Assembly: GCA_916610825.1 (NCBI GenBank)
Contig: OU744446.1
Location: forward strand, 21,399,223 to 21,463,222
Source of the DNA: Haliclystus octoradiatus
Lineage: Eukaryota > Cnidaria > Staurozoa > Stauromedusae > Haliclystidae
DNA length: 64,000 bases
Reading direction: 5' to 3'
This document shows positions 46,969 through 59,400 of this stretch, one piece after another. Below the pieces are notes generated by a model. The model had not been told where the DNA came from. It saw only the letters and a program-made list of their open reading frames with translations, and did not search any database. A program made the position numbers and the translations under genes. Within the stretch, counting starts at the first letter, position 1. Each line of letters begins with the position of its first letter.

Positions 46969-49900
46969 TGAAAAATTCGAATTCCCTTGGGAATTAAGCA
47001 TTGTTTCAGGTCATTTTGAGGTGTTTTTGAAAAATTCGAATTCCCTTGGGAATTAAGCATTGTTTTAGGTCATTTTGAGCTGATTTTGTGAAATTCGAAT
47101 TCCCTTGGGAATTAAGCATTGTTTTAAGTCATTTTGAGCTGTTTTTGTAAAATTCGAATTCCCTTGGGAATTAAGTATTGTTTTAGGTCATTTTGAGCTG
47201 TTTTTGTAATATTCGAAATCCCTTGGGAACTGGGCATTGTTTTTGGTCATTTTGAGCTGTTTTTGAAAAATTCAAATTCCCTTGGGAATTAAGCATTGTT
47301 TTATGTCATTTTGAGCTGTTTTTGAAAAATTCGAATTCCCTTGGGAATTAAGCATTGTTTTAGGTCATTTTGAGCTGTTTTTGAAAAATTCGAATTCCCT
47401 TGGGAATTAAGCATTGTTTTAGGTCATTTTGAGCTGTTTTTGTAAAATTCGAATTCCCTTGGGAATTAAGCATTGTTTTTGTCATTTTGAGCTGATTTTG
47501 TGAAATTCGAATTCCCTTGGGAATTAAGCATTGTTTTAAGTCATTTTGAGCTGTTTTTGTAAAATTCGAATTCCCTTGGGAATTAGGCATTGTTCTAGGT
47601 CATTTTGAGCTGTTTTTGAAAAATTCAAATTCCCTTGTGAATTAAGCATTGTTTTAGGTCATTTAGAGCTGTTTTTGAAAAGTTCGAACTCCCTTGTGAA
47701 TTAAGCATTGTTTTAGGTCATTTTGAGCTGTTTTTGTTAAATTCGAATTTCCTTGGGAATTAAGCATTGTTTTAGGTCATTTTGAGCTGTTTTTGTAGAA
47801 TTCGATTTCCCTTGGGTAATAAGCATTGTTTAAGGTCATTTTGAGCTGTTTTTGAAAATTTCGAACTCCCTTGTGAATTAAGCATTGTTTTAGGTCATTT
47901 TGAGCTGTTTTTGTTAAATTCGAATTCCCTTGGAAATTAAGCATTGTTTTAGGTCATTTTGAGCTGTTTTTGAAAAATTCGAATTCCCTTGGGAATTAAG
48001 CATTGTTTTAGGTCATTTTGAGCTGTTTTTGAAAAATTCCAATTCCTTTGGGTAATAAGCATTGTTTAAGGTCATTTTGAGCTGTTTTTGAAAAGTTCGA
48101 ACTCCCTTGTGAAATAAGCATTGTTTTAGGTCATTTTGAGCTGTTTTTGTTAAATTCGAATTCCCTTGGGAATTAAGCATTGTTTTAGGTCATTTTGAGC
48201 TGTTTTTGAAAAATTCGAATTCCATTGGGTATTAAGCATTGTTTAAGGTCATTTTGAACTGTTTTTGGAAAGTTCGAATTCCCTTGTGAATTAAGCATTG
48301 TTTCATGTCATTTTGAGCTGTTTTTGTAAAATTCGAATTCCCTTGGGAATTAAGCATTGTTTTAGGTCATTTTAAGCTGTTTTTGTAAAATTCGAATTCC
48401 CTTGGGAATTAAGCATTGTTTTAGGTCATTTTGAGCTGTTTTTGTAAAATTCGAATTCCCTTGGGAATTAGGCATTGTTCTAGGTCATTTTGAGCTGTTT
48501 TTGAAAAATTCAAATTCCCTTGTGAATTAAGCATTGTTTTAGGTCATTTTGAGCTGTTTTTGAAAAGTTCGAACTCCCTTGTGAATTAAGCATTGTTTTA
48601 GGTCATTTTGAGCTGTTTTTGTTAAATTCGAATTTCCTTGGGAATTAAGCATTGTTTTGGGTCATTTTGAGCTGTTTTTGTAGAATTCGATTTCCCTTGG
48701 GTAATAAGCATTGTTTAAGGTCATTTTGAGCTGTTTTTGAAAAGTTCGAACTCCCTTGTGAATTAAGCATTGTTTTAGGTCATTTTGAGCTGTTTTTGTT
48801 AAATTCGAATTCCCTTGGAAATTAAGCATTGTTTTAGGTCATTTTGAGCTGTTTTTGAAAAATTCGAATTCCCTTGGGAATTAAGCATTGTTTTAGGTCA
48901 TTTTGAGCTGTTTTTGAAAAATTCCAATTCCTTTGGGTAATAAGCATTGTTTAAGGTCATTTTGAGCTGTTTTTGAAAAGTTCGAACTCCCTTGTGAAAT
49001 AAGCATTGTTTTAGGTCATTTTGAGCTGTTTTTGTTAAATTCGAATTCCCTTGGGAATTAAGCATTCTTTTAGGTCATTTTGAGCTGTTTTTGAAAAATT
49101 CGAATTCCCTTGGGTATTAAGCATTGTTTAAGGTCATTTTGAACTGTTTTTGGAAAGTTCGAATTCCCTTGTGAATTAAGCATTGTTTCAGGTCATTTTG
49201 AGCTGTTTTTGTAAAATTCGAATTCCCTTGGGAATTAAGCATTGTTTTAGGTCATTTTGAGCTGTTTTTGTAAAATTCGAATTCCCTTGGGAATTAAGCA
49301 TTGTTTTAGGTCATTTTGAGCTGTTTTTGATAATTTCGAATTCCTTTGGGAATTAAGCATTGTTTTAGGTCATTTTCAGCTGTTTTTGAAAAATTCGAAT
49401 TCCCTTAGGTATTAAGCATTGTTTAAGGTCATTTTGAGCTGTTTTTGAAAAGTTCGAATTCCCTTGTGAATTAAGCATTGTTTCAGGTCATTTTGAGCTG
49501 ATTTTGTAAAATTCGAATTCCCTTGGGAATTAAGCATTGTTTTTGTCATTTTGAGCTGATTTTGTAAAATTCGAAATCCCTTGGGAATTAAGCATTGTTT
49601 TAAGTCATTTTGAGCTGTTTTTGTAAAATTCGAATTCCCTTGGGAATTAAGCATTGTTCTAGGTCATTTTGAGCTGTTTTTGAAAAATTCGAATTCCCTT
49701 GGGAATTAAGCATTGTTTAAGGTCATTTTGAGCTGTTTTTGAAAAGTTCTAATTCCCTTGTGAATTAAGCATTGTTTTAGGTCATTTTGAGCTGTTTTTG
49801 TAAAATTCGAATTCCCTTGGGAATTAAGCATTGTTTTAGGTCATTTTGAGCTGTTTTTAAAAAAATTCGAATTCCCTTGGGAATTAAGCATTGTTTTAGG

Positions 49901-52900
49901 TCATTTTGAGCTGTTTTTGAAAAATTCGAATTCCCTTGGGAAATAAGCATTGTTTTAAGTCATTTTGAGCTGTTTTTGTAAAATTCGAATTCCCTTGGGA
50001 ATCAAGCATTGTTTTAGGTCACTTTGAGCTGATTTTGAAAAATTCGGATTTCCTTTGGAATTAAGCATTGTTTTAGGTCACTTTGAGCTGTTTTTGTAAA
50101 ATTCGAATTCCCTTGGGAATTAAGCATTGTTTTAGGTCATTTCGAGCTGTTTTTGTAAAATTCGAAATCCCTTGGGAACTGGGCATTGTTTTTGGTCATT
50201 TTGAGCTGTTTTTGAAAAATTCAAATTCCCTTGGGAATTAAGCATTGTTTTATGTCATTTTGAGCTGTTTTTGAAAAATTCGAATTCCCTTGGGAATTAA
50301 GCCTTGTTTTAGGTCATTTTGAGGTGTTTTTGAAAAATTCGAATTCCTTTAGGAATTAAGCATTGTTTTAGGTCATTTTGAGCTGTTTTTGTAAAATTCC
50401 AATTCCCTTAGGAATTAAGCATTGTTTTTGTCATTTTGAGCTGATTTTGTGAAATTCGAATTCCCTGGGGAATTAAGCATTGTTTTAAGTCATTTTGAGC
50501 TGTTTTTGTAAAATTCGAATTCCCTTGGGAATTAAGCATTGTTTTAGGTCATTTTGAGCTGTTTTTGTAAAATTCGAAATCCCTTGGGAACTGGGCATTG
50601 TTTTTGGTCATTTTGAGCTGTTTTTGAAAAATTCGAATTCCCTTGGGAATTAAGCATTGTTTTAGGTCATTTTGAGGTGTTTTTGAAAAATTTGAATTCC
50701 CTTGGGAATTAAGCATTGTTTTTGTCATTTTGAGCTGATTTTGTGAAATTCGAATTCCCTTGGGAATTAAGCATTGTTTTAAGTCATTTTGAGCTGTTTT
50801 TGTAAAATTCGAATTCCCTTGGGAATTAAGCATTGTTTTAGGTCATTTTGAGCTGTTTTTGTAAAATTCGAAATCCCTTGGGAACTGGGCATTGTTTTTG
50901 GTCATTTTGAGCTGTTTTTGAAAAATTCAAATTCCCTTGGGAATTAAGCATTGTTTTATGTCATTTCGAGATGTTTTTGAAAAATTCGAATTCCCTTGGG
51001 GATTAAGCATTGCTTCAGGTCATTTTGAGCTGTTTTTGAAAAAATTCGAATTCCCTTGGGAATTAAGCATTGTTTTAGGTCATTTTGAGCTGTTTTTGTA
51101 AAATTCGAATTCCCTTGGGAATTAAGCATTGTTTTTGTCATTTTGAGCTGATTTTGTGAAATTCGAATTCCCTTGGGAATTAAGCATTGTTTTAAGTCAT
51201 TTTGAGCTGTTTTTGTAAAATTCGAATTCCCTTGGGAATTAGGCATTGTTTTAGGTCATTTTGAGCTGTTTTTGAAAAATTCGAATTCCCTTGGGAATTA
51301 AGCATTGTTTAAGGTCATTTTGAGCTGATTTTGTAAAATTCGAATTCCCTTGGGAATTAAGCATTGTTATTGTCATTTTGAGCTGATTTTGTGAAATTCA
51401 AATTTCCTTGGGAATTAAGCATTGTTTTAAGTCATTTTGAGCTGTTTTTGTAAAATTCGAATTCCCTTGGGAATTAGGCATTGTTCTAGGTCATTTTGAG
51501 CTGTTTTTGAAAAATTCGAATTCCCTTGGGAATTAAGCATTGTTTAAGGTCATTTTGAGCTGTTTTTGAAAAGTTCTAATTCCCTTGTGAATTAAGCATT
51601 GTTGTATGTCATTTTGAGCTGTTTTTGAAAAATTCGAATTCCCTTGGGAATTAGGCATTGTTCTAGGTCATTTTGAGCTGTTTTTGAAAAATTCGAATTC
51701 CCTTGTGAATTAAGCATTGTTTTAGGTCATTTTGAGCTGTTTTTGAAAAGTTCGAACTCCCTTGTGAATTAAGCATTGTTTTAGGTCATTTTGAGCTGTT
51801 TTTGTAAAATTCGAATTTCCTTGGGAATTAAGCATTGTTTTAGGTCATTTTGAGCTGTTTTTGTAAAATTCGAATTCCCTTGGGAATTAAGCATTGTTTT
51901 AGGTCATTTTGAGCTGTTTTTGTTAAATTCGAATTCCCTTGGGAATTAAGCATTGTTTTAGGTCATTTTGAGCTGTTTTTGTTAAATTCGAATTCCCTTG
52001 GGAATTAAGCATTGTTTTAGGTCATTTTGAGCTGTTTTTGAAAAATTCGAATTCCCTTGGAAATTAAGCATTGTTTTAAGTCATTTTGAGCTGTTTTTGA
52101 AAAATTCGAATTCCTTCGGGTAATTAGCATTGTTTAAGGTCATTTTGAGCTGTTTTTGAAAAGTTCGAACTCCCTTGTGAATTAAGCATTGTTTTAGGTC
52201 ATTTTGAGCTGTTTTTGTTAAATTCGAATTCCGTTGGGAATTAAGCATTGTTTTAGGTCATTTTGAGCTGTTTTTGTAGACTTCGATTTCCCTTGGGAAT
52301 TAAGCATTGTTTTAGGTCATTTTGAGCTGTTTTTGTAAAATTCGATTTCCCTTGGGAATTAAGCATTGTTTTAGGTCATTTTGAGCTGTTTTTGTTAAAT
52401 TCGATTTCCCTTGGGAATTAAGCATTGTTTTAGGTCATTTTGAGCTGTTTTTGTAAAATTCGAATTTTCTTGGGAATTAAGCATTGTTTTAGGTCATTTT
52501 GAGCTGTTTTTGTTAAATTCGAATTCCCTTGGGAATTAAGCATTGTTTTAGGTCATTTTGAGCTGTTTTTGAAAAATTCGAATTCCCTTGGGTATTAAGC
52601 ATTGTTTTAGGTCATTTTGAGCTGTTTTTGTAGAATTCGATTTCCCTTGGGAATTAAGCATTGTTTTAGGTCATTTTGAGCTGTTTTTGTAAAATTCGAA
52701 TTCCCTTGGGAATTAAGCATTGTTTTAGGTCATTTTGAGCTGATTTTGTAAAATTCGAATTCCCTTGGGAATTAAGCATTGTTTTTGTCATTTTGAGCTG
52801 TTTTTGTAAAATTCGAATTCCCTTGGGAATTAAGCATTGTTATTGTCATTTTGAGCTGATTTTGTAAAATTCAAATTTCCTTGGGAATTAAGCATTGTTT

Positions 52901-54180
52901 TAAGTCATTTTGAGCTGTTTTTGTAAAATTCGAATTCCCTTGGGAATTAGGCATTGTTCTAGGTCATTTTGAGCTGTTTTTGAAAAATTCGAATTCCCTG
53001 GGGAATTGAGCATTGTTTAAGGTCATTTTGAACTGTTTTTGAAAAGTTCTGATTCTCTTGTGAATTAAGCATTGTTTTAGGTCATTTTGAGCTGTTTTTG
53101 TAAAATTCGAATTCCCTTGGGAATTAAGCATTGTTTTAGGTCATTTTGAGCTGTTTTTGAAAAATTCGAATTCCCTTGGGAATTAAGCATTGTTTTAGGT
53201 CATTTTGAGCTGTTTTTGAAAAATTCGAATTCCTTTGGGTAATAAGCATTGTTTAAGGTCATTTTGAGCTGTTTTTGAAAAGTTCGAACTCCCTTGTGAA
53301 TTAAGCATTGTTTTAGGTCATTTTGAGCTGTTTTTGTTAAATTCGAATTCCCTTGGGAATTAAGCATTGTTTTAGGTCATTTTGAGCTGTTTTTGAAAAA
53401 TTCGAATTCCCTTGGGAATTAAGCATTGTTTAAGGTCATTTTGAGCTGTTTTTGAAAAATTCGAATTCCCTTGGGAATTAAGCATTGTTTTAGGTCATTT
53501 TGAGCTGTTTTTGAAATATTCGAATTCCCTTGGGAATTAAGCATTGTTTAAGGTCATTTTGAGCTGTTTTTGAAAAGTTCGAACTCCCTTGTGAATTAAG
53601 CATTGTTTTAGGTCATTCTGAGCTGTTTTTGTAAAATTCGAATTCCCTTGGGAATTAAGCATTGTTTTAGGTCATTTTGAGCTGTTTTTGAAAAATTCGA
53701 ATTCCCTTGGGAACTGGGCAATGTTTTTTGTCATTTTGAGCTGTTTTTGAAAAAGTCAAATTCCCTTGGGAATTAAGCATTGTTTTAGGTCATTTTGAGC
53801 TGTTTTTGTAAAATTCGAATTCCCTTGGGAATTAAGCATTGTTTTAGGTCATTTTGAGCTGTTTTTGAAAAATTCGAATTCCCTTGGGAATTAAGCATTG
53901 TTTAAGGTCATTTAGAGCTGTTTTTGAAAAGTTCGAATTCCCTTGTGAATTAAGCATTGTTTTAGGTCAGTTTGAGCTGTTTTTGTAAAATTGGAATTCC
54001 CTTGGGAATTAAGCATTGTTTTAGGTCATTTTGAGCTGTTTTTGAAAAATTCGAATTCCCTTGGGAATTAAGCATTGTTTTAGGTCATTCTGAGCTGTTG
54101 TTGTGAAATTCGAATTCCCTTCTTGGGAACTGGGCATTGTTTTTGGTCATTTTGAGCTGTTTTTGAAAAATTCAAATTCC
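45922..54180 (+). repeat. 8.3-kb block, second copy (offset 11,612-11,789 bp)
   Basis: This is the partner of 34,310-42,390. It keeps the three monomers lost from the first copy near 37.43 kb, including GCATTCTTTTAGG at 49062, and so is closer in structure to 8.4-10.8 kb (offset 38,567) over that stretch. Private changes include TTTTGATAATTTCG near 49,330 and GCATTGCTTCAGG near 51,010. The copies part after about 54,180, where this one runs on with TTTTAGAACATT. Confidence 0.85.
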
Positions 54181-57100
54181 CTTGGGAATTAAGCATTGTT
54201 TTAGAACATTTTGAGCTGTTTTTGAAAAATTCAAACTCCCTTGTGAATTAAGCATTGTTTTAGGTCATTCTGAGCTGTTTTTGTAAAATTCGAATTCCCT
54301 TGGGAATTAAGCATTGTTTTAGGTCATTATGAGCTGTTTTTGAAAAATTCGAATTCCCTTGGGAACTGGGCATTGTTTTTGGTCATTTTGAGCTGTTTTT
54401 GAAAAATTCAAATTCCCTTGGGAATTAAGCATTGTTTTAGGTTATTTTGAGCCGTTTTTGTAAAGTTCGAATTCCCTTGGGAATTAAGCATTGTTTTAGG
54501 TCATTTTGAGCTGTTTTTGAAAAATTCGAATTCCCTTTGGAATAAAGCATTGTTTAAGGTCATTTTGAGCTGTTTTTGAAAAATTCGAATTCACTTGGGA
54601 ATTAAGCATTGTTTTAGGTCATTTTGAGCTGTTTTTGAAAAATTCGAATTCCCTTGGGTAATAAGCATTGTTTAAGGTCATTTTGAGCTGTTTTTGAAAA
54701 GTTCGAACTCCCTTGTGAATTAAGCATTGTTTTAGGTCATTTTGAGCTGTTTTTGAAAAATTCGAATTCCCTTGGGAATTAAGCATTGTTTTAGGTCATT
54801 TTGAGGTGTTTTTGAAAAATTCGAATTCCCTTGGGAATTAAGCATTGTTTTAGGTCATTTTGAGCTGTTTTTGTAAAATTCGAATTCCCTTGGGAATTAA
54901 GCATTGTTTTTGTCATTTCGAGCTGATTTTGTGAAATTCGAATTCCCTTGGGAATTAAGCATTGTTTTAAGTCATTTTGAGCTGTTTTTGTAAAATTCGA
55001 AATCCCTTGGGAACTGGGCATTGTTTTTGGTCATTTTGAGCTGTTTTTGAAAAATTCAAATTCCCTTGGGAATTAGGCATTGTTCTAGGTCATTTTGAGC
55101 TGTTTTTGAAAAATTCGAATTCCCTTGGGAATTAAGCATTGTTTTAGGTCATTTTGAGCTGTTTTTGAAAAATTCGAATTCCTTTGGGTAATAAGCATTG
55201 TTTAAGGTCATTTTGAGCTGTTTTTGAAAAGTTCGAACTCCCTTGTGAATTAAGCATTGTTTTAGCTCATTTTGAGCTGTTTTTGTTAAATTCGAATTCC
55301 CTTGGGAATTAAGCATTGTTTTAGGTCATTTTGAGCTGATTTTGTAAAATTCGAATTCCCTTGGGAATTAAGCATTGTTTTTGTCATTTTGAGCTGTTTT
55401 TGTAAAATTCGAATTCCCTTGGGAATTAAGCATTGTTATTGTCATTTTGAGCTGATTTTGTAAAATTCAAATTTCCTTGGGAATTAAGCATTGTTTTAAG
55501 TCATTTTGAGCTGTTTTTGTAAAATTCGAATTCCCTTGGGAATTAGGCATTGTTCTAGGTCATTTTGAGCTGTTTTTGAAAAATTCGAATTCCCTGGGGA
55601 ATTGAGCATTGTTTAAGGTCATTTTGAACTGTTTTTGAAAAGTTCTGATTCCCTTGTGAATTAAGCATTGTTTTAGGTCATTTTGAGCTGTTTTGTAAAA
55701 TTCGAATTCCCTTGGGAATTAAGCATTGTTTTAGGTCATTTTGAGCTGTTTTTGAAAAATTCGAATTCCCTTGGGAATTAAGCATTGTTTTAGGTCATTT
55801 TGAGCTGTTTTTGAAAAATTCGAATTCCTTTGGGTAATAAGCATTGTTTAAGGTCATTTTGAGCTGTTTTTGAAAAGTTCGAACTCCCTTGTGAATTAAG
55901 CATTGTTTTAGGTCATTTTGAGCTGTTTTTGTTAAATTCGAATTCCCTTGGGAATTAAGCATTGTTTTAGGTCATTTTGAGCTGTTTTTGAAAAATTCGA
56001 ATTCCCTTGGGAATAAAGCATTGTTTAAGGTCATTTTGAGCTGTTTTTGAAAAATTCGAATTCACTTGGGAATTAAGCATTGTTTTAGGTCATTTTGAGC
56101 TGTTTTTGAAATATTCGAATTCCCTTGGGAATTAAGCATTGTTTAAGGTCATTTTGAGCTGTTTTTGAAAAGTTCAAACTCCCTTGTGAATTAAGCATTG
56201 TTTTAGGTCATTCTGAGCTGTTTTTGTAAAATTCGAATTCCCTTGGGAATTAAGCATTGTTTTAGGTCATTTTGAGCTGTTTTTGAAAAATTCGAATTCC
56301 CTTGGGAACTGGGCATTGTTTTTGGTCATTTTGAGCTGTTTTTGAAAAATTCAAATTCCCTTGGGAATTAAGCATTGTTTTAGGTTATTTTGAGCCGTTT
56401 TTGTGAAATTCGAATTCCCTTGGGAATTAAGCATTGTTTTAGGTCATTTTGAGCTGTTTTTGAAAAATTCGAATTCCCTTGGGAATTAAGCATTGTTTAA
56501 GGTCATTTAGAGCTGTTTTTGAAAAGTTCGAATTCCCTTGTGAATTAAGCATTGTTTTAGGTCAGTTTGAGCTGTTTTTGTAAAATTGGAATTCCCTTGG
56601 GAATTAAGCATTGTTTTAGGTCATTTTGAGCTGTTTTTGAAAAATTCGAATTCCCTTGGGAATTAAGCATTGTTTTAGGTCATTCTGAGCTGTTGTTGTG
56701 AAATTCGAATTCCCTTCTTGGGAACTGGGCATTGTTTTTGGTCATTTTGAGCTGTTTTTGAAAAATTCAAATTCCCTTGGGAATTAAGCATTGTTTTAGA
56801 ACATTTTGAGCTGTTTTTGAAAAATTCAAACTCCCTTGTGAATTAAGCATTGTTTTAGGTCATTCTGAGCTGTTTTTGTAAAATTCGAATTCCCTTGGGA
56901 ATTAAGCATTGTTTTAGGTCATTTTGAGCTGTTTTTGAAAAATTCGAATTCCCTTGGGAACTGGGCATTGTTTTTGGTCATTTTGAGCTGTTTTTGAAAA
57001 ATTCAAATTCCCTTGGGAATTAAGCATTGTTTTAGGTTATTTTGAGCCGTTTTTGTAAAGTTCGAATTCCCTTGGGAATTAAGCATTGTTTTAGGTCATT

Positions 57101-59400
57101 TTGAGCTGTTTTTGAAAAATTCGAATTCCCTTTGGAATAAAGCATTGTTTAAGGTCATTTTGAGCTGTTTTTGAAAAATTCGAATTCACTTGGGAATTAA
57201 GCATTGTTTTAGGTCATTTTGAGCTGTTTTTGAAAAATTCGAATTCCTTTGGGTAATAAGCATTGTTTAAGGTCATTTTGAGCTGTTTTTGAAAAGTTCG
57301 AACTCCCTTGTGAATTAAGCATTGTTTTAGGTCATTTTGAGCTGTTTTTGTTAAATTCGAATTCCCTTGGGAATTAAGCATTGTTTTAGGTCATTTTGAG
57401 GTGTTTTTGAAAAATTCGAATTCCCTTGGGAATTAAGCATTGTTTTAGGTCATTTTGAGCTGTTTTTGTAAAATTCGAATTCCCTTGGGAATTAAGCATT
57501 GTTTTTGTCATTTCGAGCTGATTTTGTGAAATTCGAATTCCCTTGGGAATTAAGCATTGTTTTAAGTCATTTTGAGCTGTTTTTGTAAAATTCGAAATCC
57601 CTTGGGAACTGGGCATTGTTTTTGGTCATTTTGAGCTGTTTTTGAAAAATTCAAATTCCCTTGGGAATTAGGCATTGTTCTAGGTCATTTTGAGCTGTTT
57701 TTGAAAAATTCGAATTCCCTTGGGAATTAAGCATTGTTTTAGGTCATTTTGAGCTGTTTTTGAAAAATTCGAATTCCCTTGGGAATTAAGCATTGTTTAA
57801 GGTCATTTTGAGCTGTTTTTGAAAAGTTCGAACTCCCTTGTGAATTAAGCATTGTTTTAGGTCATTTTGAGCTGTTTTTGTTAAATTCGAATTCCCTTGG
57901 GAATTAAGCATTGTTTTAGGTCATTTTGAGCTGATTTTGTAAAATTCGAATTCCCTTGGGAATTAAGCATTGTTTTTGTCATTTTGAGCTGTTTTTGTAA
58001 AATTCGAATTCCCTTGGGAATTAAGCATTGTTATTGTCATTTTGAGCTGATTTTGTAAAATTCAAATTTCCTTGGGAATTAAGCATTGTTTTAAGTCATT
58101 TTGAGCTGTTTTTGTAAAATTCGAATTCCCTTGGGAATTAGGCATTGTTCTAGGTCATTTTGAGCTGTTTTTGAAAAATTCGAATTCCCTGGGGAATTGA
58201 GCATTGTTTAAGGTCATTTTGAACTGTTTTTGAAAAGTTCTGATTCCCTTGTGAATTAAGCATTGTTTTAGGTCATTTTGAGCTGTTTTTGTAAAATTCG
58301 AATTCCCTTGGGAATTAAGCATTGTTTTAGGTCATTTTGAGCTGTTTTTGAAAAATTCGAATTCCCTTGGGAATTAAGCATTGTTTTAGGTCATTTTGAG
58401 CTGTTTTTGAAAAATTCGAATTCCTTTGGGTAATAAGCATTGTTTAAGGTCATTTTGAGCTGTTTTTGAAAAGTTCGAACTCCCTTGTGAATTAAGCATT
58501 GTTTTAGGTCATTTTGAGCTGTTTTTGTTAAATTCGAATTCCCTTGGGAATTAAGCATTGTTTTAGGTCATTTTGAGCTGTTTTTGAAAAATTCGAATTC
58601 CCTTGGGAATAAAGCATTGTTTAAGGTCATTTTGAGCTGTTTTTGAAAAATTCGAATTCACTTGGGAATTAAGCATTGTTTTAGGTCATTTTGAGCTGTT
58701 TTTGAAATATTCGAATTCCCTTGGTAATTAAGCATTGTTTAAGGTCATTTTGAGCTGTTTTTGAAAAGTTCAAACTCCCTTGTGAATTAAGCATTGTTTT
58801 AGGTCATTCTGAGCTGTTTTTGTAAAATTCGAATTCCCTTGGGAATTAAGCATTGTTTTAGGTCATTTTGAGCTGTTTTTGAAAAATTCGAATTCCCTTG
58901 GGAACTGGGCAATGTTTTTGGTCATTTTGAGCTGTTTTTGAAAAATTCAAATTCCCTTGGGAATTAAGCATTGTTTTAGGTTATTTTGAGCCGTTTTTGT
59001 AAAATTCGAATTCCCTTGGGAATTAAGCATTGTTTTAGGTCATTTTGAGCTGTTTTTGAAAAATTCGAATTCCCTTGGGAATTAAGCATTGTTTAAGGTC
59101 ATTTAGAGCTGTTTTTGAAAAGTTCGAATTCCCTTGTGAATTAAGCATTGTTTTAGGTCAGTTTGAGCTGTTTTTGTAAAATTCGAATTCCCTTGGGAAT
59201 TAAGCATTGTTTTAGGTCATTTTGAGCTGTTTTTTAAAAATTCGAATTCCCTTGGGAATTAAGCATTGTTTTAGGTCATTCTGAGCTGTTGTTGTGAAAT
59301 TCGAATTCCCTTCTTGGGAACTGGGCATTGTTTTTGGTCATTTTGAGCTGTTTTTGAAAAATTCAAATTCCCTTGGGAATTAAGCATTGTTTTAGAACAT
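52690..59400 (+). repeat. 44-monomer higher-order repeat, 2,595-2,596 bp
   Basis: GGGGAATTGAG occurs at 53000, 55596 and 58191, and CTTCTTGGG at 54119, 56714 and 59310, giving periods of 2,596, 2,595, 2,595 and 2,596 bp. The length is accounted for exactly: one 62-bp monomer, 58-bp monomers (near 54.9, 55.38 and 55.44 kb, plus one with a lost T at 55,689), and the rest 59 bp, total 44. The first repeat is partly shared with 40.9-42.4 kb, where the unit is broken by block Q. This is the most regular higher-order unit in the window. Confidence 0.85.
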
